From Phascolomyces articulosus (taxonomy: Eukaryota > Mucoromycota > Mucoromycetes > Mucorales > Lichtheimiaceae), in NCBI GenBank assembly GCA_025677815.1, contig JAIXMP010000016.1, forward strand, positions 124,001 to 188,000: 64,000 nt of DNA, written 5' to 3'. Of this stretch, positions 13,924-23,455 are shown piece after piece. The position numbers were made by a program, and so were the translations under genes. The notes under the pieces are model-generated. The model saw only the letters and a program-made list of their open reading frames with translations, did no database searches and had not been told where the DNA came from. Each line of letters begins with the position of its first letter. Position 1 is the first letter of the stretch.

Positions 13924-14147
13924 GATAATGAAAGTGTCGAAGGAAAACATGATAATTACAAGAGCACTGAATCTTTGGATGCTCATGTAAGTAGCGATGG
14001 GAACAATGAAACAAGGTGGGTGCACAGCGAGTTATATTATCTTTTGATTTAAGAATATCAATCGTCAATCTGGTTAAAATAGAATGCTTATTACCAGTCA
14101 CCAGTAACAAAGGCTTTGTCATTGTCGTCTCATCCTCGACCCTTTGA

Positions 14148-14245
14148 GTTTCTGTTATCCCGAGGGAACTTCGGCTAGAACCAGCTACTAGATGGTTCGA
14201 TTAGTCTTTCGCCCCTATGCTCAAATTTTATGATCGTTGTAAGCA
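14148..14245 (-). rRNA. Fragment of 25S/28S ribosomal RNA, antisense, degenerate
   Basis: The plus strand contains GGAACTTCGGCTAGAACCAG followed by CTACTAGATGGTTCGATTAG and TCTTTCGCCCCTATGC. This is the reverse complement of the highly conserved large-subunit rRNA region that reads GGGGCGAAAGACTAATCGAA and CCATCTAGTAGCTGGTTC. Several differences (an added base in the GGCTAGAACC part, changes in the flanking AAATTTTATGATCG part) show it is a decayed copy of roughly 95 bp, not a working gene. It sits inside a 318 bp intron (14016-14333) of the disrupted gene, where neighbouring introns are about 100 bp. Confidence 0.85.
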
Positions 14246-14634
14246 TCTATTTTATGTTTTATTGAATAGGCATGAAGAATGGGGATTATAATAAAACTGT
14301 ATGTTTATATATCTTTTCATTTATCAAATTTAGATTACAAACAGATTTTGAAGATGGATACGGTTTCGGTGAGGCTAAGGTAGCAGAGTCAACCAGAAAT
14401 ACCAATAGTCTAGCACGAGATCTGTTACGTTTAACTGTCTTTCCCAAAAGCTCGATTGATGATGATATTATATTAGACACACCACAACATCGAGATTTAG
14501 TTGATCCTGTCGCAGTAAACTTCCTCGTGTCACCACTTTTCCTTTTTGGATACTCCTTGTACGATTACTTTTATATTATTTCTTATACTTCTTGCAATGC
14601 GCAGTAATTCTTCATAGCACCATTACATCATTAG

Positions 14635-14931
14635 ATTACTATCACTATCACTAAGAAGCGCAGCTCAACATATATTATATCCGTAGTAGAATTAGAAAAA
14701 CATATAAATATCCCTTCACCCACAAACAATAAAACGATATCTTTTACGTTCTCTTTTAATCTGTTATTATCTTTATTATTTCTATTGGCTACGGTCTATC
14801 CGCCAAAAATAATTACGACAATCCAACGAAAGGTCGGCACAGGGACTGTCTCCTTTTATTATGAACTTACTCTTACTGAAGAGTTATGGTACCATTTTTT
14901 TTACAAGTTACTTTTTACTACCTCTTTCTAG
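14635..14931 (+). other. Open 98-codon segment, possible exon
   Basis: After an acceptor-like cattacatcattag the frame is open to TAG at 14929-14931. It contains a hydrophobic stretch (FNLLLSLLFLLATVYPPK) and a balanced tail (TIQRKVGTGTVSFYYELTLT). It lacks an ATG and I could not join it in phase to the preceding exon of the disrupted gene. It may be an exon of a membrane protein or a decayed piece. Confidence 0.25.
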
Positions 14932-15748
14932 TACTCCCACTCAAAATACCTATTACCATAAAAATGTGAATAAATTTTTATCGATGAGCTTTGAGCATAT
15001 GGATTGTCTCAATATGTTTTTAGTTATCATATAAAATACAACCTCATGTTGTATTATGCGATATATATTAATTAATATCTGATTTGAATATGGGGAATAA
15101 TGACCTAGAGAAAAAATTGATGTGTGACACGTTATAGTATATAAATCCTGTTTCATGATGCCAATATGTCTAATATCCTATAACTACTGATGTGTTTGGC
15201 TCATCATTAGATGCAAAACATACTTTTATGTACGTTACGACTCGAAGGTTTAATTAAAAAAAAGGGTCAAGTCGAAACAATAATTGTCTATGTAAGAGGA
15301 AATACGATTATAAGGGAAAGCAACGAGCTCTAACGGCACGTCTATGTACTAACAAGTGCCATCTTGTTACTACTATATTATAGTATTAAGTAGATACTAC
15401 GCATAGTTACCAAATATATGCATACATGTTTGAGAAGATTATTCCCAAAAGAGTTACTCCCTTATAAATAAGTTGTTTATATTCTTGAATTGGACCGGGG
15501 AGAATTTTTTCTAGCCACCCGTTGACAACAAGCCAAGCATAATAATTAAGGCTGAGCCAAGAAAGATAAGGTGAGGTTCGATTATCATTAAAAATAAAAA
15601 AAAAACCTTGTTGGTTTACTCGGCTGGTCTTTTTTAACGGACGTTGGTTACCTTTTACCCGCTTTTAAGGTTTTCTCGCGCACGCATACTTTTTTTTTTT
15701 TTGCTTTCTTTACTTTTCTTTATTTGCACTTTCGTTATTTTTTTTTAA
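14932..15748. other. Intergenic region and promoter of the Akr1-like gene
   Basis: No gene is visible. The last 100 bp before the ATG at 15749 are strongly pyrimidine-rich on the plus strand (T10 run near 15690 followed by CTTTCTTTAC), the usual leader type for genes in this window. Confidence 0.5.
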
Positions 15749-18735
15749 ATGTCTGACGCTGACGCCGAACAGCGCCGAGAAGATAAGCGCCCATTGCTAT
15801 CTGAACAAGCAGAAGAAAAAGAAGACCATAGTGAATCACCTATTCCTCCAAATAACAAACCTTCAACTGCTCAGCCTGTAACGGCAGTTTCAAGCAATCA
15901 AGCTACAGCGCAATTGAGCAATGATGGTCCTGAAGGTAAATAACGATAACGGTGTTTTTCTTTTATTTTGAGGAAGTGATATGAATAAGAAAGTGGAGGG
16001 AGCAAAAGAACATAAAACTATATCGCCTTTTTTCGTTAAAAGAACTTGAGTAAGTTATGAAACGAATAAAGTCATTTTCTAATGAATGTTTTATGTTATA
16101 AAAAGCGATGACGATTTTCGAAGCAGCACAACGAGGATCGTTTCATACTATTCAATACCTATTGGACAATAATAAGGCAACGCCTAATGATGTAGATTCA
16201 CAAAGTGTTTCAGCACTTCATTATGCATCCCTGAATGAACATGATATTTGTGCGAAGTACTTGATCGATCGAGGCGCTATTGTTGATAAACCAGGTGGCG
16301 ATTTACAAGCAACACCACTTCATTGGGCCACAAGGTAATATTTACATATTGATTTTGTAAACGAAAAAATAAAGTGGGGAAGAGAGGAATATGTATCAAA
16401 ATTCATACTGAAAAAAATCTATTCATTCTATTCTATATGAAAAAAAAAGAAATTCAAAATTAAAAACAGTACATCGATTGATCAAAGAAGGTGCCAACCC
16501 ATCTATCAAAGATGGTCAAGGCTTTAATGCTCTTCATCTTGCTGTTCATTCATCCAATGCTGTTCTTGTCATGTATTTGCTTTATTTGGGTATGGATGTG
16601 GATTCGGCCGATAATGTGGGTGGACATACACCTTTAATGTGGGCTGCCTATCAAGGAGATGCGTTGACGACCGATTTACTATTACGATTTGGTGCCAATG
16701 TTTCTGTTGTGGATAATTCAAAATTAACACCGTTGCATTGGGCTGTGGTCAAAGGGAACAAGATGTGTGTTCGAAAAATGCTCGAATATGGTGCAGACGC
16801 AAGTGCGAAGGATCAATCAGGCAAATCCATCATGGATTTTGTACATGAAAAAAAGTTGGAAAGAATATGGAATCGGGCTGTATTGGAGTTTGATATCATG
16901 GCAGAAGGAAATCCCACAATGGAAGGGAGAATTGGAAGATATCCTGGTTCAAAAGGTCGTCCCATGTCAAAGGTAAAGAAATATCATTGTATCTTTGTTA
17001 GTATTATGATTAGTTTGATTCACCCCTATGATTTGATTTGATAGCGAACGATCAATACCATTGTCTACTTTTTACCATTTATTACTCTTGGATCTGCACT
17101 TAAAACATTTAGTTTGGTACCTTGGTACGCAGGATTACCATTGGCTCTGCTTCAATTTGTCGCAATGCATGTTTGTATTATTAAATACTTGATTCCAGCT
17201 CCAAGTCATGATGCATTATGGAAAACACCCTATTTCTCATGCATATTCCAAGCATCCGCATTTTGGGTGATTGCTACTTGGTTACGTGTCATTCTTATGG
17301 GTAAGTTATTGTTCACTTTTAAAAAGAGGGAAGGAGGCTTTGTGCTTAATCTATACATAGGAAGGGGGATGAGATGTGACAATAACAAGGTCCCTAAATT
17401 CATGTTATAAAATTATATGATTAGGAACATCGCATATGCTTTTAGCCAATCTTATTTTTATTATTAGTTTTGTTGTTGCCATGACTGCATTCTATCGAGC
17501 TGTCATTGCTGATCCTGGATTTGTTGATAATAAATTATCTCGTGAGGCTCAAAGAGAAAGTGTCTTTGAATTGGCAGAAGAAGAAAAATTGGATATAAGA
17601 CACTTTTGTATGACATGTTTGGCAAAGAAACCCTTACGATCCAAACATTGCAAAGTGTGTAATCGATGTGTTGCACGATTTGATCAGTAAGTGTCTGATA
17701 TTTCTATTTTGTATATTTATTCCTGGATATCCAATTGAGCTTTTTGATTGATTCATCTGTCTTTTTTTTTAAAAAAAAAACCAGTCATTGTCCCTGGATC
17801 TTTAATTGTATTGGTGTGCGTAACCATCGACCTTTTATGATTTTTGTGTATAATATGGTGATTGCTATTATATCGTTTTTGGTACTTGTTGTAGAATGTA
17901 AGTATTTGAAATAGGAAAAAGATAGGAAAAGAAAGAAAGGAAGAGGGGAGGTTATCGGATCAATAGGAAACATTCGGATGTAGTTATTTTGGGATTGGGT
18001 TGAGAGAAGGATAATGTGTGTGACAGAATCTTTATTTATTTGTTGAGTAAAATAAAATTAAACATTTGATTTATAGATTATGCAACACAAGCACCTTCTT
18101 CATTAGACGAAAGAAATCCAACATGTTTCCTTGGTGATACTGTGTGCAGTTATTTCGCATTTGATTCATGGACCATGGCCTTATCCTTTTGGGTATCATT
18201 ACAGTTATCTTGGTCTGTTTGTTTATTAGGTGTCCAAACCTATCAAATTGCTGTTGCTACAACGACTAATGAAAGTGCCAATGCTCATCGATATTCTTAT
18301 ATGAATCAAAATGATCCAAGTATGATGGCGCAGATGGCTGTAGGTGGAGGAGTAGCAGGGAGTGAGGGACCTGGATTTGGAGGTGATGAAGAAGGAGGGC
18401 ACCACCACCACCACCACCACCATCATCATCACCATGGACATGGACATAGTCATGCGCAAGGACAAGGTCATCAACATAGCGGATTCTGTCCTTGCTTACA
18501 ATTATTTGCAGGAGCAAGAGCATTACATAAACAACGATCGAATCGCAGAAGAGGCATGCAACGTGGTGGTAATGTATTTGATCAAGGATGTTGGACAAAT
18601 TGTATTGAATTTTGGTCAGATGGACAAGATGGAAAATTCAATTGGTATAAAATTTATGATACTCAACAAATCCATGATAATCAATATCAAAAGGCATCAC
18701 AACCACAATCAACACCATTATCCATGAATGTTTAG
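15749..18735 (+). CDS. Akr1-like ankyrin-repeat DHHC protein S-palmitoyltransferase
   Basis: Seven exons: 15749-15935, 16106-16334, 16450-16972, 17045-17300, 17425-17686, 17785-17897 and 18077-18735, giving 742 residues. An acidic N-terminus is followed by ankyrin repeats ([68 protein letters not shown]). Several membrane helices follow, and the cysteine-rich catalytic domain [17 protein letters not shown] ... [17 protein letters not shown], with an intact DHHC. The family attaches palmitate to cysteines of membrane-associated proteins at Golgi and endosomes. Yeast Akr1 has DHYC; this one has canonical DHHC. After the last helices the cytosolic tail carries a run of 12 histidines followed by GHGHSH. 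The intron 2 acceptor at 16448-16449 has an unusual A-rich tract but is the only one that keeps the ankyrin repeat in phase. Confidence 0.95.
18404..18440 (+). repeat. CAC/CAT run coding a polyhistidine tract
   Basis: A near-perfect CAC then CAT trinucleotide run within the last exon of the palmitoyltransferase gene encodes twelve consecutive histidines. Such runs vary in length readily by replication slippage. Confidence 0.9.
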
Positions 18736-19829
18736 TACACATACATATGATATACCCTGTTTCATTTTTCTTTTCTTTAATTTTTGTTTCAATTCTTTTG
18801 TGATCTCTATGTGTCTTTTTTTATATTATATATAATTTTATACATTGATATATTTATTATTCTTATATAAAAATCAAAAATTGTAAAAGATGAATTTTGT
18901 CTGGCTAAAAAAAAGTTTAATTCGGAAAGGAAAAATGAACAACCAGATCCGTTAGAAAAAAGATTATGTGCGCACGCGCCTTCTTGTACATATTATGTTA
19001 AATAATCATGATGGTTTTTTTTGGGGGGGGGACTGGAGAGTGGAGAGCAGTGTGTGAAAGCAAAGGAAGAGATCGGCAAAAAAAAATAATATGTGTCAAC
19101 CGAAACAGAATGGCGTAATAAGAGGAGTAGTGAGTCAATGTCTCTCTTTTCAATTTTGATTCGTCGGATACAAGATTATGACTCTCACACGCCAATTTTG
19201 ATTTTTTTTTGGGGGGGAGGGAAGGAAAGGGAGAAGAAGTAGAAGAAGAAAGGGCAAAAGTATGAGTCGATTTTTAACTTTTATCGGATATTCTATACAC
19301 AGCCCCCGCGGATACTTAAAAATAGAGCCTCGGAGGAGATTTATAATATTATCTATCGAACGATCCAAATGTCGTCAAAAAGAAAGAAGTAAAGGATAAA
19401 CCATGTAAGTAAGTGTTAGTCAAATAATCGATGTTGTTTCCAGAAACGTGATCATAAAAATGGATCAAAAACACTGGAAATTTATAATTGACTAGGATAT
19501 TTTAACTGCATGACCCATCTGAAATCGATCATCCCCATGATGTTGTTTTTTCATCATTATGGTCAGAACTTATATTTATAACATTAAAAATTTTAAGCTG
19601 TGAAAAATTTGAGCGAATAAAATGGATTTATACTTCTCACGTTCACTTTTTAGGAAAGTTTGTTATGGTTCAATTGTGAGTAATCCATTTTTTTTCGCTC
19701 CGAAAATTGGGGGTGTCTTTGGTGATGGCCCTTCCGTTTTTCACTTTTCTAGGATTTATATATAAAGAGGTCTATTTCATTCAGACGAAAAAGTCATTTT
19801 CCTTATCTTTACAAACTAAAACTACTTTA

Positions 19830-19896
<67 letters not shown>

Positions 19897-19909
19897 TATA
19901 TTTCTCAAA
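18736..19909. other. Intergenic region with promoter and leader of the Ecl1-like gene
   Basis: This 1.2 kb region lies between two plus-strand genes. It contains G-runs and A-runs (T/G runs near 19013-19030 and 19202-19218) and no supported gene. Small minus-strand open frames here are low in complexity. Confidence 0.5.
19830..19895. repeat. (CTA)n trinucleotide microsatellite in the leader of the Ecl1-like gene
   Basis: About 21 perfect ACT/CTA units end about 15 bp before the ATG at 19910. If transcribed, the tract lies in the 5' untranslated region, where its length could affect translation; that effect is inference. Confidence 0.9.
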
Positions 19910-20266
19910 ATGGACTTATCCTGGTGTATTATCTGTGATCGTCACTGTATTGAAGACAACGTATGTATAATATAAAATAATCAAATAGTTTCCTAATACT
20001 TTCATTATAACTAACATATAAATTAATAGTTATACTGTTCTACTGAATGCGCAAACAAAGATGCTACTACAACTCAACAAGACAAATTCTATCAAATTCC
20101 ACTTACTCCATTGTCACCTCCATCTTCACCTTTACTCTCTTATTATCATACCAATAACAACAAGAATAACAATGTCAAGCATCAACAACCCACTTCTCTT
20201 CCTTCTTTCTCATCTTACATTCCATCACCACCAAACTCACCTACTTTATCCATCATGGATACTTGA
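19910..20266 (+). CDS. Ecl1-family small zinc-binding protein (chronological lifespan regulator family)
   Basis: Two exons, 19910-19960 and 20030-20266, joined in phase 0, encode 95 residues. The N-terminus reads MDLSWCIICDRHCIEDN then LYCSTECANKD across the intron: paired cysteines (CxxC ... YCSxxC) immediately at the start, which is the hallmark of the fungal Ecl1 family first described in fission yeast as extenders of chronological lifespan. The rest is Ser/Pro/Asn-rich and low in complexity (PLSPPSSPLL, PSPPNSPTLS). A longer open frame overlapping exon 2 (20061-20603) is in another frame and has low-complexity content with a Lys/Arg-rich end. I treat it as a shadow, though a frameshifted extension of the Ecl1 protein cannot be excluded. 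Confidence 0.75.
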
Positions 20267-20974
20267 TATCGTTCAACAACATCTTCAACATAATTCATCT
20301 ATTTCAATAATTGTCATCTGCAAGATACCAAAAGCATATCGAACAAAGCAACACCCTCCTCTGTCTACTATAACAATACAGGCACGACAAGGCAACCAAC
20401 GATTTCAAGTAATTGATAGCCAATGTTCACATGACAAATGCGCATACTTTGGTCGTCGTCGTAAAAAAAGGTTGAAAAAAAAGCCGCCCCGCTCCAGAAA
20501 AAAAATGTTTCACTTTCTCTTTTTTTTCTTTCCCATGCGTTCAATTCATATAGAAAATCTTATTGTGTTTAAAAAAAAAGTTCATAAATTGTATTCTTTT
20601 TAATAATCCCAAACCCATAACGCATAAAAAACACATTCTATCTATCTATTCATTATCATCATTATTACTATTATATAATAAAATAACACATCAGATCATT
20701 ATCAATTTCAAATATCTAATACGAATATATATATTTATTAATAATATGTGCACAATAACAAAGAGAGAGAGAGAGAGATGAAGGGATATTTATATATGCA
20801 AGAAGTGTGTCGTATATGTTAGTCTAAACAATCTAATCTATATGAAGAAGTAGTCTATTTTTTTTGTTTTTTTGTTGTTTTGATATGTTTATATATAAAA
20901 ATATATGACATCTAAAGAGTATGGATAAAATAAATATGTATGGCTTGAATATGTGTTTATGCTAGAATTTGGGT
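20267..20974. other. 3' region between the Ecl1-like and zinc-finger genes
   Basis: A/T-rich, with a (GA)n tract near 20762-20779 and no supported gene. Confidence 0.5.
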
Positions 20975-21226
20975 TTATGGGTGTCGGATCATGGATGTCA
21001 AATGTTCATCATCATCTTCTTTATGATGATGATGATGATACTTTCTTTTCGTTGCAGGACAAACTTTAAGATGCCATTCATGCCTATTACGAGAACCAAA
21101 TCCTACGTCACAGGAGAGACAATAAAACCATTGACGTGCTTCATCCATTTGTTCATAGTGCTGATGTTCTCCTGGAGAGTGGCCAAGACGTTGGGAAATA
21201 ATTGAAAGCAAATTGTTTTGAACCAT
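20975..21226 (-). CDS. Small C2H2-like zinc-finger protein, uncharacterised
   Basis: A single-exon frame of 83 codons starts at ATG 21226. It contains WFYCLSCDVGFGSRNRHEWHLKVCP, here seen as a Cys-x2-Cys pair followed by His-x2-His and a further Cys, a C2H2-like finger with compact spacing. A basic then His-rich segment (KRKYHHHHHKEDDDEH) follows. It could be a small nuclear protein or part of a longer gene with unseen exons. The composition is protein-like and unlike surrounding A/T-rich spacers. No specific function is proposed. Confidence 0.5.
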   Translation of the reverse strand: MVQNNLLSIISQRLGHSPGEHQHYEQMDEARQWFYCLSCDVGFGSRNRHEWHLKVCPATKRKYHHHHHKEDDDEHLTSMIRHP

Positions 21227-21873
21227 AATAATAATAAAAAAGTATACTTTAAAAGGACTGGAATGGATTTATGTAAAATTGACTATATAATAATATACGG
21301 AATTGAACAAGAAGTGAAGATAAAAGGGAAAGTTAAGGGTTTCACTTTTTAATAAAGAAATGGAAGGGTTTTTATAGTTTTTAATTGATGAAATTTGGCT
21401 GTTTAATAAGAAAAACATTTATTATTACTATTATTACTATCAACGAGAATAGAACAATGTAATAATCATACCACGAGTAAAGAAGGTATGTTGGCTTATT
21501 GTTTCTCTATTATCTAATAACTATAAAGATCAACTAATAATGAAGAATAAAAGGGGCTAGAATTGCGGTTATCTTTCAGTGAATAATTAATTAATCAATC
21601 TTTTTGGTTCTTTTTTTTATACACATTGAAAAAAAAATTGGTCCCCTTTATTTTTGGAACAAATAATTATTTGATTCATCATTTTACTATTATTATATAT
21701 ATTCTTTTGCCAATCACCCAACCCTCTTTTTTATTATTATTATGACTAGTCGCCATCATATATCCAATATTGAAATAAAGAAGGAAAAAAAATAGTTGTT
21801 AATGATGATGAATTTGTTTTTTAAAAAAAAACGCAAAATGCTTAAGGATGCAAATTTCTTTTTATTTGTTTTT
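21227..21873. other. Intergenic, A/T-rich
   Basis: Nothing recognisable beyond homopolymer runs. It holds the promoter of the small zinc-finger gene (which starts at 21226 and is read leftward) and the 3' end of the NAC-beta gene. Confidence 0.5.
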
Positions 21874-22693
21874 TTAAGCCTTGGCTTCTTCAGCCTTTTC
21901 TTCGGCCTTTTCTTCCTTCTTATCCTCAACTTCAGCCTTATCGAAGCTTTCGACCAAGTCAGGGATTTCATCATCATCATCGCCACCGGGGGCACCACCT
22001 TGAGCGCTTTGGTAAGCTTCAGCAAGCTTGCGCAAGCTGGCCAAAGAATCAGGGCCCAATTGGCTCAAGATACCAGGAACTAGATATTTATATTTAGTTA
22101 ATATCGATCTGCATAGATATTATCTTATTTACATTGACATCTCATAAAATCACATTCATCCATAGGGATCCAACTATTTTTCTTTTAATCTTCCTCTTTC
22201 TAATATATATTTACTCACCCAATTCAGTCAATTCCTTTTCAACCGAACGACCGTGGATAGCGAAGGTGTTGGAGTTGACAGCAGCTTGGACTATTATAAT
22301 TAATTTATATCAGTATAAGCATTGGATCTTTTTTTTTTTCAAATAGACATATAATCAAAAAGGAAAGAATAGGTACTTACCACGGGGAGAACCAAAGTGA
22401 ATGACCTTGCCGTCTTCCTTGAACATGTTGACTTCTTCAATGCCACCAAGGGGTTGGACACCCAACTTTTGCAAAGCACCTTGGAGCTTTCTGTCATCAC
22501 CACCAGTAGACTTGGTAGCTTTCTTGACCTTACGACGGGGAGTACCTGATGTATTGAATACAAATTTCACAACACAATTATTATCCAATTATTTTCATGG
22601 TACCTCATTAAAAAAAGTTGTCATGGAAATTAACTTACCCTTGCCACCGATACGGACTTGAGACTGGAGCTTAGCGAGCTTATCGTTGTTCAT
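21874..22693 (-). CDS. EGD1: Nascent polypeptide-associated complex subunit beta (BTF3/EGD1)
   Basis: Four exons on the minus strand, 22693-22639, 22545-22381, 22290-22219 and 22079-21874, encode 165 residues, the normal size for NAC-beta. It starts [20 protein letters not shown], followed by [11 protein letters not shown], the ribosome-binding RRK motif, then the NAC dimerisation domain ([18 protein letters not shown] ... VIHFGSPR ... [14 protein letters not shown]), and a Gln/Gly then acidic Lys/Glu/Ala tail. NAC is an abundant heterodimeric chaperone bound at the ribosomal exit tunnel. Codon use is strongly biased (GGT, AAG, TTG, ACC), as expected for a highly expressed gene. Intron donors are GTAAGT or GTGAGT. 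Confidence 0.96.
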
Positions 22694-23455
22694 TTTATTC
22701 TACTTAAAATATATATATATATAAGGTTAAGAAAAAAAAAGAAGAAAAAAATACGCGTGCGCGATGAATGTTGTTGGGGTATAGTATGGACCAAAAACCG
22801 CCCAATGGGCACCCCACACAAGCCACCAAATTTCGAAAAATCGTCATGAGAAGAAAAAAAAAGTAACGATTCTCCATTCAAAATGAATGGAGAAATAATG
22901 ACGTCTTGCTGCATGAATAGGAAAAGGGGTATGGCATTGAACAAGGGAGAATGGGGGTGGCACTGGCCATTGTAAAACAAAAAAAAAGAAACACACCTTT
23001 CAATAGCAAGCGCAAAGCGAAAGAGGAGGATCACAAAGTCAGGCTACGCCTAACAAGAAAATTTTTTTTGCTCTCTTGCGGAGGAAGAAAAAAAAAATAT
23101 GTAAAGGTCTGACTTACTATTCTGATCAAGCAGCTGCTACCTTATGAAACTTGCTGTGTTGGCCTGATGACAAACATGATGTTTTACAGCATGTACATAA
23201 TAAAATATCTATATTTAACGAACATCCAGGCATAATGCTTTAAAAACCAACCTGTTGGTTATCCATAAAATAGCATAATATCCTTTGTATTAGTGTGGTA
23301 GCATAGGTATACCTTTTTCTAATTTTTTTTAGTTATAGATGGGCAATTTTATATCTATTTAGACAAATACTTCTGTGTATTATGCAAAAAGTATTTTATT
23401 ATCATCATGCACAATAAGTGGTTAATATGAAAATGATTAGTTAATTAGATTTCTA
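22694..23455. other. Promoter side of NAC-beta and spacer
   Basis: About 760 bp with no supported gene. The first 300 bp upstream of the NAC-beta start are more G+C-rich than usual here (ACGCGTGCGCG near 22752), perhaps promoter sequence of this highly expressed gene. Confidence 0.45.

Larger units (their letters stand above)
9788..13932. mobile_element. TIR DNA transposon (non-autonomous, MULE-like) carrying a nested LINE
   Basis: The element spans 9797-13923. Its ends are imperfect terminal inverted repeats: left GAGTGCAG plus a T8 run, then ATAGTGAAA; right (reverse complement) GGGTGCG plus a T9 run, then ATAGTGAAA, about 24 bp with one indel. It is flanked on both sides by the 9-bp direct repeat GATAATGAA (9788-9796 and 13924-13932), the duplication length typical of Mutator-like elements. 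Copies of the motif TTATAGTGAA also recur inside both ends (near 9830, and 13165-13200), as subterminal repeats. Without the nested LINE and one copy of the LINE's own target repeat the element would be about 936 bp, with no transposase visible, so it would need a transposase in trans. Calling it MULE-like rests on the 9-bp repeat only. Confidence 0.72.
9358..14607 (+). pseudogene. Unidentified multi-exon gene disrupted by a nested transposon insertion
   Basis: Reconstructed coding segments are 9358-9423, 9521-9616, 9725-9796, [insertion 9797-13923 plus a 9-bp repeat], 13933-14015 and 14334-14607. All splice joins before and after the insertion keep phase: exon 2 is 32 codons, exon 3 to the insertion point is 24 codons, and reading resumes in the same frame at 13933. 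The encoded protein starts with a short segment, then a basic-acidic stretch (DERRKNKREREDSLAQDIEH), a Ser/Ala-rich and acidic linker, then a region containing GFGEAKVAESTRNTNSLARD, and a hydrophobic C-terminus (FLVSPLFLFGYSLY) suggesting a membrane segment. The family is unknown to me. The first exon and the exact 3' end are less certain. With the insertion present the gene cannot make its full product unless the insertion is spliced or excised. Confidence 0.5.

Noticed and set aside
20061..20603. 180-codon plus-strand frame overlapping exon 2 of the Ecl1-like gene
   Set aside because: His/Leu/Thr-rich shift of the Ecl1 exon, ending in A-run-encoded lysines and phenylalanines; the Ecl1 frame has the diagnostic cysteines and correct splicing.
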